Assembly: GCA_003667255.2 (NCBI GenBank)
Contig: RCWM02000020.1
Coordinates: 3,343,501 to 3,407,500 of the forward strand
Length of the DNA: 64,000 nt
Reading direction: 5' to 3'
Source of the DNA: Euschistus heros
Taxonomy: Eukaryota > Arthropoda > Insecta > Hemiptera > Pentatomidae
Shown here: piece after piece, positions 1-10,613 of the stretch
Position numbering within the stretch: position 1 is the first letter of the stretch
Layout: the number at the start of each line of letters is the position of its first letter
Made by a program: the position numbers and the translations under genes
Notes under the pieces: model-generated
The model's input: the letters and a program-made list of their open reading frames with translations, nothing else
The model's database searches: none
What the model was told of the DNA's origin: nothing

Positions 1-515
1 AAAAAAGTCTTTTGACCGTGAAATGTTTTGGAAATTGGACAAATGTGACAGAAGTAGTAATATGCAGCCAATCTAGCCTCGCCGACGGAACGGCAAACAA
101 AATTAGTTCAGGAAATTAAAACTTAAAAACTCGTTCCAGATAGTTCTCATGTTTCACAAACGAAGTTTTCATGTTCTCATTATTCTATTTTGGAACGATC
201 ACAATCGGACATAAAAGTTTTCCCTATGTTTCAGATCAGTTATGTGCCCAATTACAGAGTTGGACTTATATTTTTGTATATAACAGTTTTTGAACGCTGT
301 AACCATCTTGAGACAGTTTAAGAGGGGTAAAATGTTAGTTTAATTTAATTTATCCTATTTTTTTAATAAGAAACTAACTAACAGGATTAAAAACCTACGT
401 ATTGTGCCTATTTATTATACTACAAAGGATAAGATCAGTTTTTCGAATGTTTGTTGAAAGAAATATTTATTTAAAATTTAATTGGAAGTTTCTTTTTCCC
501 TACTTCAATGGAAAA
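1..515. other. AT-rich sequence, no gene seen
   Basis: No open frame with recognisable similarity, no inverted termini and no tRNA-like box were found. It lies just outside the left TA of the mariner element. Confidence 0.5.
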
Positions 516-517
516 TA

Positions 518-1755
518 CCAGATCGTTTCAAAAGTTCTGTCGTTTTTGGGTAATTAAAAAAAAAACAATGAACCAATAACCATAAAATAATTTTATTCAT
601 TAAAATAATCTCCATTACAACTAATTCCAAATACCGTTTTTAAAAAATGATAAATCTTTGCTGGCAAAAACTGATTTAATTCCAATTCTAGGTTTTGCTG
701 GTTATCAAAACATTTCTGCCAGAGACAATTGTCCAGAGATCTGAAAATATGAAAATCAGTGGGTGAAAGGTCAGGAGAATATGGTGGGTGGGGCAATGTT
801 TCCCATCCAATTTCCATTAGTTTATCCCTGGTCTTTGCAGTACGGGTTCGAGCATTGTCTTGAAGGAGTGAGGGTCTTTTTCTGTTTATCAAATTAAGGT
901 CGAATTCGATGTTAACAGTGGTCTAATATCGCGCAATAGGAGTCTGCAGTAATAGTTTGCTCCTGACTTAGGAGCTCATAGTGCCTCACAATGCCTTTTC
1001 TTGCCCAGAAAACAATCAGAAATACCTTTTTCGGGGAAGGATCAGGTTTTGGAAATGGTTATGGTTCATCAACTAGACCGCCATTGGTATGATCGCCGAA
1101 TATTGTCGTACAATACCCACATTTCATCACAAGTGATGATTCTGTCAAAAAAAAGTAATTTTTTAATCGAGAAACTAAAGATGAAACTGTTATCAGTCGA
1201 ATTATCTTATTTGCCTCTGATAACCTGTGAGGGACCAATTTATCCATTTTTTTATTTTCTCATTTGATCTAGGTATCTTCTTATGAAACATTTAACTGCT
1301 TTCTAAATATTTCCTCTTATGTTTGACGTGGATCCGAATCAACTTATTCTCGAATTAATTCGTTGGCAACTTGAGGTCTTCCAGAAAGAGGTTCATCTTC
1401 AAGCATTTCATCGACTTGACAAAATTTGGAAAACCAAATCGAGCTTTACGTTTAGAGAGAACCTTCTTACCAAATACGGAGCAAATTTTTCGAGCGGCTT
1501 CGGTTGTCTTCAAACGAAGTTTAAATTCATATAATAAAATTGACAGAAGTTGAAATTCAACACTAACCAGTTTAATATATTTCTCTAAACGTTTAGCAGT
1601 GACTGGATTAAAAGGTAATTCCTATTACAAAGTTGCAGTAAATAATATTGTTTACATTGGAAAAAGTCGAATTGAAAATAGAATTATAACAAAGACGTTA
1701 CAGACCAAATAAATCTTAATTAATGAAAAAATACAGGTTTTTCTAAACAGCCTTG
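518..1755 (-). mobile_element. Decayed mariner (DD34D) transposon
   Basis: Both ends are recognisable diverged inverted repeats flanked by TA (516-517 and 1756-1757), the target duplication expected for the IS630/Tc1/mariner superfamily. The left end includes CAAAAGTTCTGTCGTTTTT and the right end, read on the minus strand, includes TTTAGAAAAACCTGTATTTT. The 1238-bp span matches the usual ~1.3 kb of mariner. The transposase runs on the minus strand and is broken by several frameshifts, so the copy is an old, immobile fossil. Confidence 0.85.
593..1535 (-). pseudogene. mariner transposase remnant
   Basis: A cut-and-paste DNA transposase that would bind the flanking inverted repeats and excise at TA dinucleotides. 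Pieces appear in order on the minus strand. The N-terminal helix-turn-helix region lies around 1390-1533, in a frame containing TEAARKICSVFGKKVLS. A middle piece at 1059-1247 has VPHRLSEANK and SSLVSRLKN. The first catalytic Asp region (about 1085-1150) reads ITCDEMWVLYDN where the family has a TGDE-W motif. The C-terminal piece at 593-892 has QDNARTRTAK and YSPDLSPTDFHIFRSL, giving the second and third Asp of DD34D. At least three frameshifts separate these pieces, so no functional product is expected. The family is certain; the subfamily is not. Confidence 0.85.
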
Positions 1756-1757
1756 TA

Positions 1758-2560
1758 CTATTTTGTTTTCTTCTTATTTTGATTTCTTGTACTATTATAT
1801 TTTGTTCATTATTTCAGTTTCTTATTGTTCCAGAATAAGTTTGTTTATTAAAATATTTATTTCATTTTTCGTTACATTCGACAATTTAATCTTTTCTTCC
1901 TTTGATGTAACCTCAAGTGTCTAATGATTAATAATTGAAGCCATTGGCGGAAGAAGGTGTAAACTCATTTTTTTATTCACGTTTTCTCACCTGCAGTTAT
2001 AGTTTTAATACACAGACTGTCAATAGATAGGACAAATAAGCTTAAATTGCGCGTTAAAAGATGTGTCAACTCAAGAGAATTCTTTTTTTAGAAACAAGTT
2101 ATCAACAGATTCATTTAAAAACATTAGAGCAAGAAAAGCTATATGATACGATTTATGATAGATAGGACAAATAAGCTTAAATTGCGCATTAAAAGATATG
2201 TCAACTCAAGAGAATTCGTTTTTTAGAAGCTATATGATACAAAATAGACAATAGATTATAAATAGAAACAATTTTATAAAGAAAACACTAACGTCCGGAA
2301 AAGTTCCACACCTGTAACGCGAACATTTTAACATTTTAATAGAAGTGAGTTAACACCTTTTCAATAATGGAAGAAGGTGTTAAAATACTACAAAAACTAA
2401 AATACAGCCGCTTTTAAGATTTTGGTTTTTGGACTAAATCTTCAAGAACCTATCTTTATAGATTTTTTACATACAAATTTACGTCAAATCCTAATTCAGC
2501 ATCCTAAAAGACATTGAAAAAAGTTCATTCATTAAAAACAAAAAATATCATTTTTTCAAG
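1758..2560. other. AT-rich spacer
   Basis: Apart from the direct duplication at 2026-2240, nothing recognisable is seen. Short phrases such as GGAAGAAGGTGT recur at about 1947 and 2365, suggesting old repeat debris. Confidence 0.35.
2026..2240. repeat. Direct duplication, about 65 bp, spacing 135 bp
   Basis: A block starting GATAGGACAAATAAGCTTAA at 2026 recurs almost unchanged at 2161 and includes GTCAACTCAAGAGAATTC in both. The following AAGCTATATGATAC also appears twice (about 2137 and 2228), with ~45 bp missing from the second unit. Confidence 0.8.
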
Positions 2561-2564
2561 GGGG

Positions 2565-3353
2565 ATGAAATTTTTAAACCAAACATTGACAACTTTTCAT
2601 TTAATCAACATTACTTTACTTTGCAATTTAACATGATTGGTACCGCTGGAAAGATGAGAGCCTCAGCTTTCTTTTGATGTACATAAATGCATAATTCGGT
2701 GAACCAAAACCTCTATGAAAAGTTTGGAAATCCGAAAAATTTTTACATTTTAAAACATTTTTATTTTTAACTTGAGCCTGAAACCAAATAGGAAGATGAA
2801 ATCAAAGACATTTGAAGCGTATTACCACCCTTTCGGATGGTATTTCGGGTAAAAATATAAAATTGATAAGTTTTACCTTCTAACTATAATTCAAGGTTTT
2901 GTCAATTTAAAAAAAAAAATTACTTACCATTTTTTCTGTCAAATTTTGATGGTTACGGTTTTTTTTTTCTATTAAAAAAAAAATTCGTATTTAAGGGTTC
3001 ATTTGAATGCTGGATTAGAATCTCACGTAAGTTTTTGTGAAAATAAATCGATAAAGGTAGTTTAAAATATTTTTTTAAGAATTTATCCTAAATCAAAATA
3101 TATAAAGCAGTTATATTTTTTCTTAAATTTGCAATAAAAAATAAAAATTTTGGTGCAAGGATCATTTATATACCATTTTTTAAACGCAAGATATAAACAA
3201 AAAAAAATAGCTTAATGCTATTTCATTAATTTTCTCGGCTTCTAGGGCCCATTAGTTGGAACGGCAAAATACGTGTTTAATATTTATTGGCCAGAAACCC
3301 CGAAAAAAAATTGCCTACAAGAAGATCCATGAAAGACTGAGTGTGTCCTCCCC
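2565..3353 (+). repeat. Unclassified dispersed repeat, copy A
   Basis: About 790 bp that matches the compound locus at 21693-23297 along its length. Shared landmarks are CCTCAGCTTTCTTTTGATGT (about 2660), GACATTTGAAGCGTATTACC (about 2807), GTATTTAAGGGTTCATTTGA (about 2988) and a right end with GACTGAGTGTGTCCTCCCC. No ORF, clear TIR or poly(A) is evident, so the class is unknown. Copy A is the uninterrupted reference for reading the nested copies. Confidence 0.7.
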
Positions 3354-3354
3354 T

Positions 3355-4463
3355 AATTAATTAATAAAATTGAATTGATAAAATTTAATATCAATATAAA
3401 ATCAAACACTAAAATAAGTATGAATTCATCAAGACAACATGGATTCCTATTCAAATCTGTAAATGTGAAGGTTATCAAACTAATTATAATTGCGAGGATT
3501 TCATTTTTCTAAATGGTCCCACAGATGCACCAAGGCTATGAATTACGTAGTTATTCCCCACTGATTGTATTTAATAGCGTGCAACATATATTTTTATCTA
3601 TTATAGAAGTAGAAACCGGTTTGTATGAGAAAGAGATTAGTTAAAGCCTTGAGATTTTTCCTAGACGTGGGGTTTACCCAGAACCATTTAACTTTTTTTG
3701 CAAGGGAGTCAATATTATCTACATTTGAACACAACTAAAACTAAAGAAACGCTGTTTAATAGAATAGAACAAAAATAAAACTTTAATAAATTAAGTATAA
3801 ATACGAAATAAGTGTTTAAGAAGATAATGATTCTTTTATCGGATAGATATCTAAACATCATATCATAGGATTTATCAGAGAAATAAACGAAAAGCATAAT
3901 TAAATATAATTAATAAAAAAACAAACATATCATTATTAAAATAAAATTTATTTTCCGCTATTCTTGAATTTTTGTACATGGATATGTCTTTTGTTGCTTA
4001 GAAGGATAAGTTCGGATAAAATATTCCTTACTTTCTCTCATGCTATATTTTCTTCCTAAAACTCTCTTTTCCTCTAATATGCGTGAAACTCCTTGGATAT
4101 GAGCCCTTTCCCTTTATAGAATTACTGTAGATAAATAATTTCATTCAACATTATAAACCCGGGAGAACTCGGTAGAGTTAGTGAGACGCGAGAACTGCCA
4201 CATGAGATTTCCTTTCACGTTCAAAATTTTTGCTTTTTCGAAGAGAATAAAAATTTCTAAACATCAAATAAAATTAATATAATGCTTTTAAGGAAAAGCA
4301 AATTAGCAAACATAAAATAATTTAAAAAAATCGTACTATATTAAATTAAATTACAAAGTACAGTATTAAAGTACAGTTAAACATAAAAAAAAAATTCTAA
4401 AATTTCAAATCAATAAAATAATTCAAGAAAAAAAAAAGTAAGATGATCAAATATTAGGAACTA

Positions 4464-4504
<41 letters not shown>

Positions 4505-5510
4505 CGATTTTTTATGTAAGTCATTAAAACAACGGGATTTATTTTATCATGCAAAGACTTGCAGTCAGGATTTTGGGTACGGTTTCTATGAAATAATAAA
4601 AAAAAGGTAAAAAATAATAAATGAAGTAAAAATAAGGTTTGAATGAAAAAGGTCATGTTTGAAACACCTTATTTTGCCTCAATTTTATTTTTTTAGTAAA
4701 ATCAATTGTTAATTTCATTTATTATTAATTTAAGTTATTTGATCCTTTTAATCATAAAATTTCAATAGGGAAAAGCAGCTGATCATAGATAGACATATCC
4801 CATGATCTATTGTTTTCCCAGCTAGGAATAAATTGAGCTTTTATTCTAATGTTGTATTCATCTTCTATGGTTCTGATTTATTTACTATTTTTATTAACAA
4901 ATACAGTTATTGGAATTAAACTAATGCTTTAAGATGCCATGTTTTTAATTTGTAAAGATAAAACAATTCAATAGGTTTAAAATTCTCTGAGAGCCATAAA
5001 TATACTAACTTAATACTAGTATAGAATTAAAATTTTTAGTTTCCTTGTTAGACATTCATCATGCACGACAATACAAGACCATGACCCAAGCTTTTACAAG
5101 CCATTGTTAGTCACAGCATTCTTGTTAGTTTACAGTTTTCTTAGGTCAAATCACTTGTCTCATTCAAATGTTTGAGTTAGAACCTAAATATTTATTTTAA
5201 AAAATCTTAAATAATGTTTCAACGTGATCATTATACAAACTTTATAAAATTTACTGTTAAGCTGATAATTATGTGTTGGGTTAATCTACTTTAATACTTC
5301 AATATAAAGCATTGTGTTTTATGAAGCTTTTAAAACTATTCAAAAACAAATTTTACTTAAAAAATAATAACAAACTTTGTAATAAGCTTTTCTATAATTC
5401 CAAAACTAATTTTAAAATCTGCTCAAAATGACTGATCGAGTGATTTGACTATTATATTAAATCTAAATTCTCAAAAATAAAATTTTGTATTTAATTATTA
5501 TAGAAGCCTA
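3355..5510. other. AT-rich DNA without recognised features
   Basis: Contains an A32 run at 4469-4500 and otherwise low-complexity A/T-rich sequence. No coding similarity, SINE box or paired termini were found. This is consistent with intronic sequence of the candidate gene discussed at 5516-5580. Confidence 0.4.
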
Positions 5511-5515
5511 CTCAC

Positions 5516-5580
5516 CTCTAGAGGAAGCTTGAATAGTTCCATGTTGGCGATATCTCCAGCTCTCTTCTACCGCCCCACTC
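5516..5580 (-). CDS. Candidate host exon, possibly with the start codon
   Basis: On the minus strand a 65-nt block, distinctly richer in G+C than its surroundings, is bounded by an acceptor (TTTATTTTTAG before GAGTGGGGCGG) and a strong donor (CCTCTAGAG then GTGAGTAG). In one frame it contains TAG, then GCCAACATGG, a good Kozak context, followed by MELFKLPLE running open into the donor. An alternative frame is open throughout and would encode SGAVEESWRYRQHG and onward. It could therefore be the first coding exon or an internal exon. I do not recognise the protein. No downstream exon was identified toward position 1. The only possible upstream partner seen on the same strand is 40774-40905. Confidence 0.35.
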
Positions 5581-6112
5581 CTAAAAATAAATTAATATTA
5601 ATTATATTTTTATTTGTATTATTATATCATAAAAAAAATATTGAACAGATAATCTCTTATAAATAATAATACAATTGCATAGTAACTGGTACACTTTTTG
5701 CTTCCGTTAATTGTAGAAAGCAGTCGATATTAAATCGAGAGACATATATTTAGAATGTAGAAATTAAAATTGAAAAAATATTTTTTCATACACAAGAGAG
5801 AATTTGTTGTTCGAATACCGATACCGATACCAATATCGATGAAAAAATAACTATGTATGAGTTTTAAGAAAAATGAACTGCAATGTCAAAATACTGACGC
5901 AGATTAAAGTTAAAATAACAAAACTACTAATTATTATATTTAAAATATTTTATAAATATATATGGATGCATGAATTTTTAGATTTTATTTTTTGAACTCA
6001 GTTTTGGCAATGACATTGACTTCAGCAGTTTAAATAAGTAATAATTGTATATAATGTTTATATACGATTGTACAAATGTTATTCTTAAATCATTGTGTTT
6101 TTTATATGGATA
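5581..6112. other. AT-rich spacer
   Basis: No gene is recognised. A short GATACC-rich stretch (about 5818-5835) is a minor tandem repeat. Confidence 0.35.
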
Positions 6113-6525
6113 TACAGTGGCTCACAGTCAAAATGATGTAAGTGATTTACTAAAAAAAAAAAACTATTTTATACCAAGCCAAAATTTATTATCAACAATC
6201 TTTGCTTACAAAAATACAGAACAAACATTAGGCTACAATTTACAATAGTTAAAATTTATTTTACATCAAATCATAAAATTAAAAAAAAAAAAAAATCATA
6301 AATCAATATACATTTCTAAGATCACAATGAAAAAAAAAACAATAATATTTTAAATTTTAATACTTTATAGGTAAGCCTTTATTTTTTATTACCTCTTTCA
6401 AACGATTAGGCAATGTATTGGACAAGCTTTTCTGTGTGAGATGGACTTATCTTCTCCCATTCTTCTTGAAGCGCCTATTTGAGATCTTCTCTGTTTGATA
6501 TCTCTCATGTTTCCTCACTTAGGCT

Positions 6526-7075
6526 TTAACATTTTTTTTTCAGGATGCCACAATATAAATGTTTATTCATTGTTCTTTCTATAAAATGAAGATTTCCTAC
6601 CCCCGAGGCAGCCATACACCCCCAAACCATAACATGACCACCTCCATGTTTGACGGTTGGGCGAAGAATTTTTTCATGGAGCTCTTCATTTGTCTTTCTC
6701 CAGACGAAACCTCTTCCATCAGAGCCAAACAAATCAAATTTTAACTCATCCGAATATAAAACAGTTTTCCAGAAGTCCATGTCTTTTGTTAAATACACCT
6801 TAGCAAAATTGAATCTGACGTTTTTATTTTTGTCATTGATATAAGGTTTCGCCTTGTAACTCTACCATTGTATTGGTTTTTTCTTAAGACCCTTCGAATG
6901 GTTTCAGCACATACCGTTTTGTTTAAATGTTTCATTACTAATGTAGCCAACTTTGGAACACTTAATTTTGGATTCTTTTTTATTTGACACAAACTCCAAC
7001 GTTCATCATTCCCAGTAAACCTTTTTTTGGCTCTCACCCTAGGTTTTCTTATAATTCTGAACTGTTCCACACCAT
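6526..7075 (-). pseudogene. Tc1 transposase, central and C-terminal part
   Basis: Encodes a DDE-family DNA transposase remnant. The second helix-turn-helix region (about 7060-6850) reads KKNPKLSVPKLATLV and TVCAETIRRVLRKN, followed by NGRVTRRN. After a frameshift near 6800 the catalytic core continues with VLYSDELKFDLFGSDGRG, where SDE is the first catalytic Asp region, then RPTVKHGGGHVMVWGC and ASGVGNLHFIE, all hallmark Tc1 blocks. The third acidic residue region is missing or too decayed to read before the left terminus. The frameshift and the separated N-terminus make it non-functional. Confidence 0.85.
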
Positions 7076-7077
7076 TG

Positions 7078-7653
7078 TAACGGTGGAACCCCGTAAAATT
7101 TCTACCCAGGTAGCCCAATGTGGCAGGTGCCTTAGGGTAGGCCACACTAAGAATTATTGCAGGCTGGACCCGCGATGTGGAATATGCGAGCCAGGAATAT
7201 GAACAAACCTCCGGTGATGAAACCTTCATACACACCCAAACAGACACACAAACCACCCACTCCCAACACAAACGTACAACACCTTACCACTCAACCTCTA
7301 CAAATACACAACATAAATTCACCAGTTCTTCTGCTCGATCCATACCACAAATGCAAACTATACCAGTGAATAATAATCCTCCTCGATCCGAAACCAGCAC
7401 ATATTCCCAGGATGAACCTATCACTGCTCCACGTTTCCGCATGCCCCCAAGAGTCTCCAACATGTTTCAGAGCAGATCAACTCATCATCAGCATACTACT
7501 CAGGCAACCAATCACGAAAATACAAGCGATCACGACAATCTAAACTTCGCAAACTTACTGACAAACTTCCTTAAACCCCTAATACCACAAATTAAACAAT
7601 TTTTCATGCAGTTAATTTCCCAGATGTTTATAAATGAACATGGAGAATATTAA
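7078..7653 (+). pseudogene. J1 ORF1 (gag-like), C-terminal part, copy 1
   Basis: The nucleic-acid-binding ORF1 protein of jockey LINEs packages the RNA and aids nuclear entry. The first part, in one frame up to 7202, has a CCHC knuckle: CGRCLRVGHTKNYC then CGIC. Downstream frames carry a Thr/Pro/Gln-rich linker and an amphipathic tail (NFANLLTNFLKPLIPQIKQ). A deletion near 7188 removes the second knuckle seen in copy 2, and a single-base indel near 7305 shifts the frame. Its stop at 7651-7653 overlaps the ORF2 start at 7634, as in many jockey elements. Not functional as it stands. Confidence 0.75.
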
Positions 7654-8701
7654 TAACTCACAGAATCATACACTAACACTACTCAACTGGAATGCTAACG
7701 GTGTTAAGAAACGCCAAAACACACTGATAGACTTTTTGGCGCGCTACAAAATAGACATAGCATTTATCACAGACACACACCTCAAGGCCGGCGACAGATT
7801 GCGAATTAGGAATTACACAATATACAGAACTGACACGGAGGATAGATTTGGAGGAGTAGCACTTCTTATTAGGAAAGATCTAGAGCAATCCGAGATAATC
7901 CTACCCCGACTTCAAAATTTAGACGCAGTAGCAGCTAGACTGAAACTAACAGATAATACTTTAAATATTGTTTCGGCCTACCAAAGACCAAGCAAACGAC
8001 TGACAGACACAGATTTCGAACTGATATTTACTGGACAGCCAACACTATTACTCGGAGACCTCAACAGCAAACATACAGACTTTGGCTGCCGGACCCGAAA
8101 TTCAAATGGGACCAAACTTCTAAAAATCACTGATAAACTTGGTCTCCAAATAAGTTCTCCAGAAGAGCCCACATTTTATCCAACCCAGTACGGCTACCGC
8201 CCAGACATATTAGACATAGGTCTCGTCAGCAACTTTCCCACTCCCATTCATCATACTCCTGTAACAGACTTGGATTCGGACCACCTCCCTGTGATCTGCT
8301 CTCTAGGCGCCCGAGCCCAACCACCACCCTCTCTTCCTCGGCTCATCACGGGAAAGGTGGACTGGAGGATCTTCGCCGAGGAGATGTGTTCGCTTCCCAT
8401 CCCCTCACACTATTACACGACTGAAGACATAGACACAACCATATCCATACTCACACAACACATATACAATTCCATAAACACAGCCACTTCACATACGTAC
8501 CCTCACACACACAAACAACACAAGACTCCACAGCACATACTTGACCTTATACACCACAAAAACCACATTCGTCGTCAATGGCAACGCTACAGACTACCGG
8601 ATCACAAACGTGAGATGAACCGACTGTCCCGACTGGGAAGTGTTCTGAAGGCCACCTCACATCCAGCTGCACTAACAACCCACAGGTTATCACCTGCGTG
8701 A
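7634..8701 (+). pseudogene. J1 ORF2 endonuclease domain, copy 1
   Basis: An open 355-codon frame with an apurinic/apyrimidinic-like endonuclease that nicks target DNA to prime reverse transcription. Visible motifs are LLNWNANGVKKRQ (metal/Asn motif), YRTDTEDRFGGVALLIRKDL, LLGDLNSKHTDFGC and a terminal DLDSDHLPVICS with the Asp-His pair. The position normally holding the catalytic Glu (ETHL) reads TDTHL in both copies. The real LINE frame ends near 8628; the last ~24 codons come from an out-of-frame join to the second ORF1 copy. The reverse transcriptase is missing from this copy, so it is truncated. Confidence 0.8.
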
Positions 8702-9206
8702 ACTGTGGTGAAAATCACAGTCCGAGGTACAGAGGCTGTACTGCCTTCACACAATATAGAGCCAGGAATATGAACAAACCTCCGGTGATGAAACCTTCAT
8801 ACACACCCAAACAGACACACAAACCACCCACTCCCAACACAAACGTACAACACCTTACCACTCAACCTCTACAAAATACACAACATAAATTCACCAGTTC
8901 TTCTGCTCGATCCATACCACAAATGCAAACTATACCAGTGAATAATAATCCTCCTCGATCCGAAACCAGCACATATTCCCAGGATGAACCTATCACTGCT
9001 CCACGTTTCCGCATGCCCCCAAGAGTCTCCACATGTTTCAGAGCAGATCAACTCATCATCAGCATACTACTCAGGCAACCAATCACGAAATACAAGCGAT
9101 CACGACAATCTAAACTTCGCAAACTTACTGACAAACTTCCTTAAACCACTAATACCACAAATTAAACAATTTTTCATGCAGTTAATTTCCCAGATGTTTA
9201 AAATGA
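8635..9206 (+). pseudogene. J1 ORF1 C-terminal part, copy 2
   Basis: Starts within the zinc-knuckle block: one frame reads KCSEGHLTSSC then CVNCGENHSPRYRGC, the second CCHC region missing from copy 1. It continues as ARNMNKPPVMKPSYTPKQ into the same Thr/Pro-rich linker. A one-base deletion near 9031 (TCCACATG against TCCAACATG in copy 1) shifts the frame, and another indel lies near 9089. Together the two copies show that the parental ORF1 had at least two knuckles; neither copy is intact. Confidence 0.75.
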
Positions 9207-10613
9207 ACATGGAGAATATTAATAACTCACAGAATCATACACTAACACTACTCAACTGGAATGCTAACGGTGTTAAGAAACGCCAAAACACACTGATAGA
9301 CTTTTTGGCGCGCTACAAAATAGACATAGCATTTATCACAGACACACACCTCAAGGCCGGCGACAGATTGCGAATTAGGAATTACACAATATACAGAACT
9401 GACACGGAGGATAGATTTGGAGGAGTAGCACTTCTTATTAGGAAAGATCTAGAGCAATCCGAGATAATCCTACCCCGACTTCAAAATTTAGACGCAGTAG
9501 CAGCTAGACTGAAACTAACAGATAATACTTTAAATATTGTTTCGGCCTACCAAAGACCAAGCAAACGACTGACAGACACAGATTTCGAACTGATATTTAC
9601 TGGACAGCCAACACTATTACTCGGAGACCTCAACAGCAAACATACAGACTTTGGCTGCCGGACCCGAAATTCAAATGGGACCAAACTTCTAAAAATCACT
9701 GATAAACTTGGTCTCCAAATAAGTTCTCCAGAAGAGCCCACATTTTATCCAACCCAGTACGGCTACCGCCCAGACATATTAGACATAGGTCTCGTCAGCA
9801 ACTTTCCCACTCCCATTCATCAAACTCCTGTAACAGACTTGGATTCGGACCACCTCCCTGTGATCTGCTCTCTAGGCGCCCGAGCCCGAGCCCAACCACC
9901 ACCCTCTCTTCCTCGGCTCATCACGGGAAAGGTGGACTGGAGGATCTTCGCCGAGGAGATGTGTTCGCTTCCCATCCCCTCACACTATTACACGACTGAA
10001 GACATAGACACAACCATATCCATACTCACACAACACATATACAATTCCATAAAACACAGCCACTTCACATACGTACCCTCACACACACAAACAACACAAG
10101 ACTCCACAGCACATACTTGACCTTATACACCACAAAAACCACATTCGTCGTCAATGGCAACGCTACAGACTACCGGATCACAAACGTGAGATGAACCGAC
10201 TGTCTAGGCAAATTAGACTAGAACTGGACAAAGAGCGGGTCCAAAATACAACAGCTACCTGGAGAGTTTCGAGCCGGGGGACCCAACGACTTTGGAGAGA
10301 AACCAAACGATTGACTGGACAAATCACACAGATCCCCACTCTTACACTCGGGACAGACACTGCAACGACTGATGACGAGAAGTGTGCAGTTTTCGCTGAA
10401 CATCTTTCTCGTAAGTTCAGAGACTTTGACAGACAAGATGAACTAACTGACAAGGAAGTAGATACATACCTCGCGACACCTACAACAACAGTAGAACCCC
10501 TGATCCCCTTCGTCTCTCCAATCGAGCTGAAGTGTCTCATAAGAAGGTTGCCAAGGAAAAAAGCTCCAGGAGATGACCTGATACCTAATTTAGTCCTCAA
10601 AACGGCTGCCTAG
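9203..10613 (+). pseudogene. J1 ORF2 endonuclease and linker, copy 2
   Basis: Endonuclease as in copy 1 (LLNWNANGVK, TDTHLKAG, GDLNSKHTDF, DLDSDHLPV), with a 6-bp expansion encoding an extra RA near 9887. An extra A near 10054 shifts the frame, so the upstream frame stops at 10120. The linker continues in another frame at 10191-10613 with QNTTATWRVSSRGTQRLW, LIRRLPRKKAPGDD and IPNLVLKTAA. KKAPGxD is the usual entry to the LINE reverse transcriptase. A TAG at 10611-10613 or a nearby indel interrupts it again. Confidence 0.8.

Larger units (their letters stand above)
7188..10204 (+). repeat. 1.44-kb tandem direct duplication inside J1
   Basis: 7188-8628 and 8759-10204 are near-identical, starting at GAGCCAGGAATATGAACAAA and ending at AACCGACTGTC. 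The ~130 bp between them belongs to ORF1 upstream of the repeat, so the order is ORF1 end, endonuclease, ORF1 middle and end, endonuclease. Differences are mainly single-base indels in short A runs plus a few substitutions, implying a recent event or an assembly error. Confidence 0.9.

Noticed and set aside
7978..8172. Minus ORFs at 7978-8172, 9547-9741, 8869-9051 and 10178-10600
   Set aside because: Antisense shadows of J1 ORF1/ORF2; the plus-strand frames carry the family motifs.
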